Position numbers and translations under genes: made by a program. A model generated the notes under the pieces. The model saw nothing but the letters and a program-made list of their open reading frames with translations. It did not search any database and was not told the DNA's origin. 52,802 bases of DNA from Candidatus Omnitrophota bacterium (GTDB lineage Bacteria > Omnitrophota > Gorgyraeia > Gygaellales > Profunditerraquicolaceae): the NCBI GenBank assembly GCA_028715415.1, contig JAQURX010000004.1, forward strand, positions 84,933 through 137,734. The letters run 5' to 3'. Shown piece by piece: positions 36,938 through 43,697 of the stretch. Every line of letters starts with the position of its first letter. Within the stretch, counting starts at the first letter, position 1.

Positions 36938-37990
36938 TTAAGTTACTAATGTATAGGATTGGCGCGCAATCATCAATTCTTCATTCGTAGAAATAACTAA
37001 AACCTTGGGTAGCTTCTTAAAAAAAGAACTCAAATCCTTACAAGCTCCTACCCTTACTTCTTTTTGATTCTCGCCGATTCCTCCGGTAAAAACAATCGCA
37101 TCACAACCGCCCATAATCATAATATATGCGCCAATGTACTTTTTAATTCTATAAATAAAAATACTTATAGCTAATTTTGCGCGCTTATCTCCGTCCTTAG
37201 CTTTGTTCTCAAGGATCCTCATATCATTGCTTATCCCGGAAATCCCCCGCAACCCGCTTGACTTATTCAATATATCATCCATCTTTAAAATATCAATCCG
37301 CTCTTTATGCATAATATAAGGAATTATCGCAGGGTCAATATCTCCACAGCGCGTTCCCATTATCAAGCCTTCAAGCGGAGTAAAACCCATACTTGTATCT
37401 ACGGATTTTCCCTTGTCTACTGCGGCAATGCTGCAGCCATTACCCAAATGGCAGGTAATTATCTTTAATTTATTCAAAGGTTTTTTTAAAACTCGCGCCG
37501 CTTCGCCTGAAACATATTCATGGCTTGTTCCATGAAAGCCGTATTTTCTTATCCCAAACCTTTTATAATAATTATACGGTAAACCGTATACATATGCATA
37601 TTCCGGAAGAGTCTGATGAAATGCGGTGTCAAAAACCGCAACTTGCGGAATTCCGGGTAATAATTTTTTACAAGCCATAATTCCGGCTAAATTTGCGGGA
37701 TTATGCAAAGGAGCTATTTCCGAGCATTGCCTTATTTTTCTGATAACCACATTATCTACCAAGACCGGCTTACGGAATTTCTCAGCACCATGAACAACTC
37801 TATGCCCGATAACCGAAACTCCATCTATTTTATCAAAAATGGTTTTTAAACCGGTGTAATGATCACGCACATTTGAGCCTTTTTCTCCGATATGCTCGAT
37901 TAATCCTTTAGAGATAAGCTTTTCCTTAGGCATATCAAAAAGCTTATATTTTATTGAAGAGCTTCCGCTGTTAATTACAAGTATTCTCAT
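36938..37990 (-). CDS. ackA: Acetate kinase AckA (350 aa, short form)
   Basis: Interconverts acetyl phosphate + ADP and acetate + ATP. Motifs: [15 protein letters not shown] at the N-terminus, [37 protein letters not shown] and [13 protein letters not shown]. It is about 45 residues shorter than E. coli AckA, the loss lying mainly in the region before GHRVVHG. It is 4 bp after pta, so the pathway acetyl-CoA to acetate is co-encoded. Confidence 0.95.
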   Translation of the reverse strand: MRILVINSGSSSIKYKLFDMPKEKLISKGLIEHIGEKGSNVRDHYTGLKTIFDKIDGVSVIGHRVVHGAEKFRKPVLVDNVVIRKIRQCSEIAPLHNPANLAGIMACKKLLPGIPQVAVFDTAFHQTLPEYAYVYGLPYNYYKRFGIRKYGFHGTSHEYVSGEAARVLKKPLNKLKIITCHLGNGCSIAAVDKGKSVDTSMGFTPLEGLIMGTRCGDIDPAIIPYIMHKERIDILKMDDILNKSSGLRGISGISNDMRILENKAKDGDKRAKLAISIFIYRIKKYIGAYIMIMGGCDAIVFTGGIGENQKEVRVGACKDLSSFFKKLPKVLVISTNEELMIARQSYTLVT

Positions 37991-37994
37991 GGCC

Positions 37995-38924
37995 CTATAC
38001 CGCCCTTATCGCAGTTACTGCAGCGCAATCAACAACATCCTCTACGAGGCAACCCCGGGATAGATCACTGGCCGGTTTATTCAATCCTAATAGCAATGGC
38101 CCTAACGCACGTGCATTGGCAAGCCTTTGGGTAAGCTTATAACTGATATTACCTGCCTCAAGGTTTGGAAAAATTAAAATGTTGGCATTCCCCCCTAATG
38201 GGCTCTCAGGATATTTTATCTTTGCAACCTCAGGAACGATTGCAGCGTCAACCTGGATTTCTCCATCAACAAGCATATTGGGCGCTAACTCTTTGAGCAA
38301 ATCCATTGCACCATAAATTTTTTCTTGCGATTTAGTTTTAGCAGATCCCCTCGTAGAATAGCTGATAAATGCTACTCTTGGAACTAAACCTAAAACCTTA
38401 TTACCCATTTCCGAAGCCGCCAAAGCAATATAAGCTAACTGGCGTGAATTTGGATCAGGGATTATCCCGCAATCAGCATAGATAAATGTTCCACTGTCGC
38501 CATAAATGCAATTAGGGACTGCCATAACAAAACAACTTGTCACAAGAGTTATTCGCTCGTCTATTCCAAGACAACGGATACAAGCTCTTGCCATATCAGC
38601 GGTGGTATGAGCTGCGCCTCCTACAATCCCGTCAACTTTTCCCTCTTTTGTCATCATCGCGGCATAATAAAGGGTATCTTCAAATAACTCCCTTACAGCG
38701 TCAATAGAAATATCCTTGCCTTTATGAATCTCAAAATACTCATTAATATATCTTTCTTTTTCCTTAGGATCAATTTTATCCTTAGTAAGTAAAAGAGGTT
38801 TTACGATCTTTTCTTTCTCAAGAATTGATGCTGCCTCCACTACTCGCTCATCATAATACTCCGGGAGAACAATCGTTTTTCCCGACTGGCTTGCCTTTTG
38901 CCTGATCTTAGCAATAGTATCCAT
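37995..38924 (-). CDS. pta: Phosphate acetyltransferase, catalytic domain only (309 aa)
   Basis: PTA_PTB-type acyltransferase forming acetyl phosphate from acetyl-CoA. Visible: TIVLPEYYDERVVEAA, GGAAHTTADMARA, SGTFIYADCGIIPDPN and SPLGGNANILIFPNLEAGN. It lacks the N-terminal AAA_26/DRTGG part of E. coli Pta, which is instead the next gene upstream (38926-40014), one base away. The ATG uses an AAAGGGG site lying inside the end of that gene. Confidence 0.95.
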   Translation of the reverse strand: MDTIAKIRQKASQSGKTIVLPEYYDERVVEAASILEKEKIVKPLLLTKDKIDPKEKERYINEYFEIHKGKDISIDAVRELFEDTLYYAAMMTKEGKVDGIVGGAAHTTADMARACIRCLGIDERITLVTSCFVMAVPNCIYGDSGTFIYADCGIIPDPNSRQLAYIALAASEMGNKVLGLVPRVAFISYSTRGSAKTKSQEKIYGAMDLLKELAPNMLVDGEIQVDAAIVPEVAKIKYPESPLGGNANILIFPNLEAGNISYKLTQRLANARALGPLLLGLNKPASDLSRGCLVEDVVDCAAVTAIRAV

Positions 38925-38925
38925 A

Positions 38926-40014
38926 TCAAATCCCCTTTAAAATTTTGTCTAAATCAACTCTCTCTTTGATTAATTTAATTACCGCGTTAATTTTATCCTT
39001 ATCTTTCGGCCTGATCTTAACAGTCAAATCGTGAATTGTTGTAGCAACATCATACGTATCTTGTTTAGCTAATAAAACAGGAATCTGGGCTTTTTGTAAT
39101 AATCCCATTATCGGCTGCTCCGGAGTAATCCCTCCGGATAAAACCATTCCGCAGGCTTTAAGCCTTTGAGAATTACCCTCTTTAAAAGTACTTATAACAG
39201 CCATAATCATGTCTTCCCTGTCACCCGGAGTAATCATCAAGCTATCATCAACGATATATTTCACTGCGTCACGAGGCTCCATTGCCCCGACAATTACCTG
39301 TGAAACAGACTGGTCAAGATATTCCTTGCCGCATAAAATCTCAAAGTCAGTTTCATCTAATATCTGCTCAAGAGTCGGACGGGCAAGCATAGGTTCATAA
39401 GGGACAACTCCCAAGACATTAATCCCTTTTCTCTCAAGCCCCTTTCTTACAATGCGGTCAATTTTATCAAGTTTATCGGGAAGGACTTTATTTATAATTA
39501 CTCCCAGAACCTTGACGCCCTCTTTTTCAAAAAGCGCTTTATTTAAAACTATTTCGTCTATCGGCCTTCCCACTCCTCCGGAAGAAATTATAATTACTTT
39601 TGACCCAAGATGTTTTGCTACAGCAGCATTGGAATGGTCAAATACGGAACCAACTCCCGCATGCCCGGTTCCTTCAATAATAACCAAATCCTGTTTCTTG
39701 GATACCCTACGGAAAGCATCTTTGATTTTTCTAGTAATCAGGTTTTTATCAGGATGGGCGATATACTTTTCCGTAAAACCCTTCTCAACAGCAATCGGGC
39801 TCATATCTTTAAGCCCACATTTTATGCCGCAGACATCCTCAATAAGTATTGAATCTTCGTCTATCTTTAAACCTTCTTCTTCAAGATAGCGTTGTCCTAT
39901 CGGCTTTATGAAACCTACTTTTTTAAACCTGTTTTTAAAATTAAAGATCAGGCCTAAAGAAAGCGTTGTCTTGCCGTCATTCTGCTTGGTCGCGGCAATA
40001 AATACTCTTTTCAT
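38926..40014 (-). CDS. BioD-like P-loop plus DRTGG-domain protein, split N-terminal half of Pta (362 aa)
   Basis: The N-terminal part (about 1-200) resembles the dethiobiotin-synthetase-type AAA_26 domain, with P-loop-like QNDGKTTL at 12-19 and VIIEGTGHAGVGS. A DRTGG domain (about 215-325; VGAMEPRDAVKYI and ITPGDREDMI) follows. In E. coli these two domains precede the catalytic domain of Pta and modulate its activity. Here they form a separate protein translated just ahead of the catalytic one. It overlaps trxA by 4 bases. Confidence 0.87.
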   Translation of the reverse strand: MKRVFIAATKQNDGKTTLSLGLIFNFKNRFKKVGFIKPIGQRYLEEEGLKIDEDSILIEDVCGIKCGLKDMSPIAVEKGFTEKYIAHPDKNLITRKIKDAFRRVSKKQDLVIIEGTGHAGVGSVFDHSNAAVAKHLGSKVIIISSGGVGRPIDEIVLNKALFEKEGVKVLGVIINKVLPDKLDKIDRIVRKGLERKGINVLGVVPYEPMLARPTLEQILDETDFEILCGKEYLDQSVSQVIVGAMEPRDAVKYIVDDSLMITPGDREDMIMAVISTFKEGNSQRLKACGMVLSGGITPEQPIMGLLQKAQIPVLLAKQDTYDVATTIHDLTVKIRPKDKDKINAVIKLIKERVDLDKILKGI

Positions 40015-40337
40015 CTATTGAGATTTTCTTCTATTTTACGCTTAAGCTGCGTTTTATTAACAGCTCCCACCGATTGATCCATTATCTTCCCATCTTTGAA
40101 GATTATGATAGTTGGGATGGACATTACGCCGTATTGATTTGCAATTTTTGAATTGTTATCAATATCAATTTTACCAAATTTCATCTTACCCGTATACTCT
40201 TTAGACAATTCCTCAACAATAGGAGCGATCATCTTACAAGGCCCGCACCATGGCGCCCAAAAATCAACTAATACAGGTAAATCCGAATCCAAGACTTCTT
40301 TTTTAAAATTTGCATCCGTCAATTGATGTAAGTTCAT
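40011..40337 (-). CDS. trxA: Thioredoxin TrxA (108 aa)
   Basis: Canonical thioredoxin with WAPWCGPC (active cysteines C31 and C34), the cis-Pro loop SIPTIIIF, and normal length. First gene of the chain running to 29209, and thus co-transcribed with its reductase trxB. Its ribosome site is weak (AGAGAAA). Confidence 0.97.
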   Translation of the reverse strand: MNLHQLTDANFKKEVLDSDLPVLVDFWAPWCGPCKMIAPIVEELSKEYTGKMKFGKIDIDNNSKIANQYGVMSIPTIIIFKDGKIMDQSVGAVNKTQLKRKIEENLNR

Positions 40338-40386
40338 TTTATTTCTCTTTTGTTCAAAAGGTTTATAAAATTTACGGCAGGATAGG

Positions 40387-40414
40387 GTTATAAATTATCA
40401 CAGATTAGGCTCAA
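40387..40414 (-). promoter_or_regulatory. Possible promoter of the trxA-to-MBL chain
   Basis: On the minus strand, TTGAGC (40414-40409), a 16-base spacer and TATAAC (40392-40387) match the sigma-70 boxes moderately and lie 50 bases ahead of trxA. A second reading (TTGCTT with TAATTT) overlaps it. Nothing else suitable precedes the chain. Confidence 0.35.
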
Positions 40415-40439
40415 AAGCAAGAACATTTTAGAAGCTGAC

Positions 40440-40884
40440 GAGGATTATACTCGCATAATGATAGCTTTTGCTTTATGGTTTTCGCTTCCGTGCGCTTAAA
40501 GATTTTTGCCGTGCGCTGCGGTTTACCACGTCGCTTCGGCTTAGCGTTCTCTTGGGAGCCGTCCTTCGCTCCTCGTAAATCATTGCGCACTAATGTTAAT
40601 AGCTGTGCCAAAAATCTTCTAATGCGCCTCAAATCAAAATACTAAAATTAAACGAGCGATAAATAAGACAAAACAGTCTGCTAACTTAATAGAAAAGGGG
40701 ACGGTTCTAATTTAAGTGCTCAGCGGATGCCTTGGCTTGGTTCGCAGCAGGGCTTCCGGAAATTCGAGCGGGCATGGTTGCCCCGCTAAATAAATGTAGG
40801 CAGAGCGAGAATTTTCGAGAGTGAGCCAACCACGCTGGGGTTGGCGAACGTCCCTGCGAGAAACAAGACAAGGCAGGTGCTAAC
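40440..40884. repeat. Structured, repeat-rich non-coding segment between trxA and the propeller gene
   Basis: The segment is much more GC-rich than its surroundings. It has a nearly complete hairpin at 40508-40540 (GCCG...CGGC with inner pairs), a 5-bp GGAGC/GCTCC stem at 40555-40572, a GCGGG/CCCGC stem near 40768-40788, and CCAACC/GGTTGG near 40828-40846. CCGTGCGCT occurs twice (40488 and 40509). An imperfect direct repeat of about 27 bp (40661-40688 and 40861-40887, both ending GCTAACTTA) brackets 170 bp that contain GGGGACGGTTCTAATTT. Open frames here have no coding character. 40338-40439 shows only the possible trxA promoter. Confidence 0.55.
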
Positions 40885-42453
40885 TTAGGACTTATCTTTA
40901 AGGCAAGCTGAAAAATATCCTCCAGTAAGGCCATCAAGCGTTGCGGTCAATTCTCTGATTTTTACTTCTTTTTCAAAAAGCTTTCCGCTATCTTCTATCT
41001 TTAGATTATCCAATTCAGCTTTTAAACGCAATCGTTCAAAATAAGTTTTATTAACCTCATCTAAAATGTCATTCCTTAGCTGGACGCTGAGGCGAGAACG
41101 GGTATCAATAGAAGTTTGTGCTTCACTCCAGATAATTTCGCTTAAATCCCAAGATAACGCCACATCCCAGCCTATAGTTGTTTTTCCGCGCATCAAAACA
41201 TCATCACAAACTTTAGTACTTGACCCCGTTTCCCAATGCCAAAGGTCAGAAGTATCATTATTTACCCCTGCGCTAACTTTAGGCAAAAAAGCTTTCTTAG
41301 CTGCCAACCTTCTCCACTCTTTAATCTTTTCAGGATTCACTTCTGCATACTTTACTGCAGCTTGCTGGACATCGGAGACCTTCGGCTCATCCTGGATGTA
41401 TGTCGCAAGCCTAGAATTGATAACTTCTTGTTTGGCAAAAGTTGCTGTGTAAATTTTAAAAACTCCGTTATTTCCCCCTATATATAAATTTTTTAACTTA
41501 TCAAAAGCAAGGCACCTAACATCGTTTACTTCGTAGCATACCGATAATTCCCACCAACGGTTATCTTTATACAAGAAAACTCCGGATTTAGTTGCTGCAC
41601 ATAAACCCAAATCCTGAAGAAATATCGTATTCCTGACATTTTTATCAAGTAACCCATACTCACTCAATGCATCCCAAGTATCTCCCGAATCAATGCTCCG
41701 GTAAACTCCTTTCTTACAACTAAAATAAATTTCATTACCATTGCCAGGATTAATGCTTAAACTTTCAAATTGAGACGATTGCTCCCGCGCCTCATCTTCA
41801 CTTTCTATTTCGTTAATAGAGCTACCCTCATTTTCACTATCGGATAAAACGCTACAATCAAAGATCTTTTCCCACAAATTTTTAGCTTTAGACAACCGGA
41901 ATAACCCTTCAGTGCTACTTACATAAACATACTGTTTATTATCGCTGGAGATATTTAATATTCTGCTATCCCCCAAAATACCCGGTTGTTTAAACCAACT
42001 CCTGCCTTTGTCGTTACTGGAAAATAATCCGCCATTAGTCCCTAAATAAATTGCTTCAGGCAAGATTAATACAACGTTACAACGGCTTTCTAAAAAACTT
42101 TTCCCACGGAACAACCTCCGCCATCTTAACCCGGAATTAGAACTAAAATATAAACCATTATCGCTTGCTGCATAGATACAATTCGCGTCATCCGGATTGT
42201 TTACTAAATAATTCACTGTATAATTTTCGCTGATTGAATATACCCTTCTCCAGCTAAACCCGGAATCTTCACTTGATATAATAGAATTCTTTGAGCCTGC
42301 AAAGATTACTTTTCCATCCCCAGAGTTGATTAGAATTGATCTTACATTGCGGTATTCCCTGCTGATATTCTCCCAGTCTGAGCCATTTGCCGTTACCCTG
42401 AAAACCCACAGTTGCAAAAAGAACAAACTAAACATCAAAACTACTTTCTTCAT
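40885..42453 (-). CDS. Secreted beta-propeller (BNR/Ycf48-like) protein with TolC-like C-terminal part (522 aa)
   Basis: A signal peptide (about 1-23) leads into repeated propeller blades (about 25-330), with motifs such as GDGKVIFAGSKNSIISSEDSGFSWRR (Asp-box style), AASDNGLYFSSNSGLRW, and LGTNGGLFSSNDKGRSW. From about residue 340 it changes: LPKVSAGVNN, GWDVALSWDLSEIIWS, a long helix DTRSRLSVQLRNDILDEVN, and a last ELTATLDGLTGG. That tail resembles the ends of TolC-like outer membrane proteins and may attach the propeller to the outer membrane or an envelope complex. A GGGGGGA ribosome site precedes the ATG. A two-block ECF-type promoter motif lies 42-72 bases upstream of it. Confidence 0.72.
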   Translation of the reverse strand: MKKVVLMFSLFFLQLWVFRVTANGSDWENISREYRNVRSILINSGDGKVIFAGSKNSIISSEDSGFSWRRVYSISENYTVNYLVNNPDDANCIYAASDNGLYFSSNSGLRWRRLFRGKSFLESRCNVVLILPEAIYLGTNGGLFSSNDKGRSWFKQPGILGDSRILNISSDNKQYVYVSSTEGLFRLSKAKNLWEKIFDCSVLSDSENEGSSINEIESEDEAREQSSQFESLSINPGNGNEIYFSCKKGVYRSIDSGDTWDALSEYGLLDKNVRNTIFLQDLGLCAATKSGVFLYKDNRWWELSVCYEVNDVRCLAFDKLKNLYIGGNNGVFKIYTATFAKQEVINSRLATYIQDEPKVSDVQQAAVKYAEVNPEKIKEWRRLAAKKAFLPKVSAGVNNDTSDLWHWETGSSTKVCDDVLMRGKTTIGWDVALSWDLSEIIWSEAQTSIDTRSRLSVQLRNDILDEVNKTYFERLRLKAELDNLKIEDSGKLFEKEVKIRELTATLDGLTGGYFSACLKDKS

Positions 42454-42494
42454 AAATCCCCCCTTCTTCTTCCTATTGTTATTATCTTCTATAG

Positions 42495-42524
42495 CAATAG
42501 ACGAAGAAAATGGGAAAATCTAAC
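42495..42524 (-). promoter_or_regulatory. Two-block ECF-type promoter motif, copy A (upstream of the propeller gene)
   Basis: In gene orientation the site reads GTTAGATTT-N11-TCGTCTATTG. The blocks are 42524-42516 and 42504-42495. CGTCTA is a typical ECF sigma -10 core; the upstream block has correct spacing for a -35. Copy B at 46626-46655 has the same 19 block positions and the same 11-base spacer. It lies just after the palindromic terminator at 42525-42586. Confidence 0.72.
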
Positions 42525-42586
42525 AAAAAAAATAGGGACACATCCTATTTAGATTCAAAACTTAAAATTAGGATGTGTCCCTATTT
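42525..42586. terminator. Long palindrome, REP-like repeat acting as intrinsic terminator
   Basis: AAATAGGGACACATCCTA (42530-42547) and its exact complement at 42569-42586 form an 18-bp stem with a 21-base loop. On the minus strand a U-run of eight follows (42532-42525, partly in the stem). It ends the riboswitch/TIGR04073 unit. The GGGAC-containing arms resemble GGGGAC and CGGGAC segments near 40696 and 9135, pointing to a REP-type repeat family. Confidence 0.85.
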
Positions 42587-42602
42587 CACGAATTCAAACT
42601 AC

Positions 42603-43013
42603 TTACCAGAGATATTCTCTCATTTTATCATCAGCATTCTTTAATGAATATTCCGGCTTCATTATCGGTTTATCATATGGAGGCGCTACAAAAGTTACTG
42701 CATCATACAAACCAGTAACCCCTCTAACCAAACCATTGAATATTCCGACAGCCAAACCCAAGGTACAACCGACCACCGGATCTTTTTCCTTTGACATCTT
42801 CATTACTTCAGCTGGAACTTCAGCCCAACAGGTAGCAGTATTAATAACACCCCTGCCTAGTTTATTTGCTGGTGTCTTATCAAAGTTAACTTCATCAGTA
42901 TTATACACATATTGTTGATTATCCGTTCCAGATTCTGTTTCTTCCGCCGAGCATATAGATGTGAAAGTAAATATAAGTATTAATCCGGCAAATACACAAA
43001 AAATCTTTTTCAT
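42603..43013 (-). CDS. Exosortase-system-associated protein, TIGR04073 type (136 aa)
   Basis: Signal peptide about 1-20 (ending ICSAEE), then TPANKLGRGVINTATCWAEVP, CTLGLAVGIFNGLVRGVTGLYDAVTF and PIMKPEYSL, the pattern of TIGR04073. That family occurs in genomes carrying exosortase/PEP-CTERM sorting systems. It is presumed to be exported; its role is unknown. The start is the ATG at 43013, one base after the stop of the ribbon-helix-helix-like gene and using AAGGAGGGG as ribosome site. A longer frame starts inside that gene and is rejected. It is the last gene of the riboswitch-controlled unit. Confidence 0.83.
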   Translation of the reverse strand: MKKIFCVFAGLILIFTFTSICSAEETESGTDNQQYVYNTDEVNFDKTPANKLGRGVINTATCWAEVPAEVMKMSKEKDPVVGCTLGLAVGIFNGLVRGVTGLYDAVTFVAPPYDKPIMKPEYSLKNADDKMREYLW

Positions 43014-43014
43014 T

Positions 43015-43260
43015 TTACCCCTCCTTGTGCAATTCATGAAGCAACTTATCTTTCAAAGCCCCAGCTGAATCAATCTTATCCCCTGAAATACCCAGGCTCA
43101 TTGCAAAATCAATCAATCCGCGGAGTATTTCAGTATAAGAAAGTTTGTGGCCGGTAGAGAACATAGCGTCCTTGCCTAATTTGTCAAGAAAATCAATTTC
43201 TTGCCGGCCCAGCATCGTAATTACTCTATGCATCATTATCTCTTTAATCGCTTTGTCCAT
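43015..43260 (-). CDS. Small ribbon-helix-helix-like protein (81 aa)
   Basis: The segment RVITMLGRQEIDFLDKLGKDAM could be the strand and first helix of an RHH fold, with TEILRGLIDFAMSLG the second helix. The match is by pattern only. GAGGTGG precedes the ATG. It lies one base from the TIGR04073 gene and 24 bases after the 34-residue ORF, downstream of the c-di-GMP riboswitch. A transcription regulator is a reasonable guess, but a structural role cannot be excluded. Confidence 0.5.
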   Translation of the reverse strand: MDKAIKEIMMHRVITMLGRQEIDFLDKLGKDAMFSTGHKLSYTEILRGLIDFAMSLGISGDKIDSAGALKDKLLHELHKEG

Positions 43261-43284
43261 TTGCCACCTCTTACCATAACAACC

Positions 43285-43389
43285 TTAAAGTGGATATCTC
43301 ATATAAACTCTTAACGCTTCCAAAAACCCTAATGACTTCTTTTGATGTCTTCTGTGTTTTTTAATTGCTTTGCGGTGTATTCTTCTCAT
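43285..43389 (-). CDS. Small basic ORF, first gene after the riboswitch (34 aa)
   Basis: Begins MRRIHRKAIKKHRRH and ends LRVYMRYPL; eleven of the first fifteen residues are basic (Arg, Lys or His). The ATG at 43389 has GAGGGGGTGA as a strong ribosome site. It follows the two terminators of the riboswitch and precedes the RHH-like gene by 24 bases. Function is unknown; it could bind RNA or DNA, or act as a leader peptide. Confidence 0.5.
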   Translation of the reverse strand: MRRIHRKAIKKHRRHQKKSLGFLEALRVYMRYPL

Positions 43390-43438
43390 TTCTCTCACCC
43401 CCTCATTAAGGAACCCCCTCCAGGGATTTCCCCATCAA

Positions 43439-43477
43439 ATAAAAAAGCCCTTTTAAAGGTAAACCTCTAAAGGGCTT
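43439..43477 (-). terminator. Second riboswitch terminator (T2)
   Basis: On the minus strand AAGCCCTTT (43477-43469) pairs with AAAGGGCTT (43453-43445), followed by a U-run continuing to about 43439. It lies some 50 bases upstream of the 34-residue ORF, directly after T1, so transcripts must pass two hairpins. Confidence 0.85.
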
Positions 43478-43484
43478 AAGAAAC

Positions 43485-43512
43485 AAAAAAAACCTTGAGG
43501 ACTCTCAAGGTT
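43485..43512 (-). terminator. First riboswitch terminator (T1)
   Basis: AACCTTGAG (43512-43504), a 4-base loop, CTCAAGGTT (43499-43491) and then eight Us (partly in the stem) form a textbook intrinsic terminator. It begins about ten bases after the aptamer's 3' end, so it is probably the switching hairpin. Confidence 0.9.
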
Positions 43513-43519
43513 CATCCCC

Positions 43520-43606
43520 TCTTTGGTAACGCAGCCTCCCGAAATTTGACGGGACTGTCGCTTTGCGTCCTAAGGTTACCCTTAGTTTGCCTTTGTCAGT
43601 AGGTTA
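43520..43606 (-). promoter_or_regulatory. GEMM-I riboswitch aptamer (cyclic di-GMP type)
   Basis: Minus-strand order: GGCAAAC (43591-43585), P2 stem CTAAGG/CCTTAG closed by a GUAA tetraloop, the hallmark GGACGCAAAGC (43570-43560), P3 stem with CCCG/CGGG arms (about 43555-43535), then GUUACC (43530-43525). The base equivalent to position 20 of the Vibrio Vc2 aptamer appears to be G, which favours c-di-GMP over cGAMP. A near-consensus promoter lies upstream, with T1 and T2 downstream. It regulates the 34-aa ORF, the RHH-like and the TIGR04073 gene. Confidence 0.88.
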
Positions 43607-43657
43607 ATTACCACTTAACCAAATTGTCAAAATGTCACTTTTTCACTTTACATAAAA

Positions 43658-43686
43658 AGTATAACATATACTTTTGCGCTTGTCAA
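43658..43686 (-). promoter_or_regulatory. Promoter of the c-di-GMP riboswitch unit
   Basis: TTGACA (43686-43681), a 17-base spacer and TATACT (43663-43658), with TGT just upstream of the -10. This is as close to the sigma-70 consensus as any promoter in the window. Transcription would start near 43651, about 45 bases before the aptamer core. Confidence 0.85.
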
Positions 43687-43697
43687 GGTAAGGCGAG

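Noticed and set aside
40411-40632. 73-residue minus-strand ORF rich in Lys and Arg
   Set aside because: It runs through repeated hairpins, has no ribosome site and no recognisable domain; its composition reflects the GC-rich repeats.
40707-40937. 76-residue minus-strand ORF crossing the direct-repeat element
   Set aside because: It overlaps the end of the propeller gene and follows palindromic arms; no coding character.
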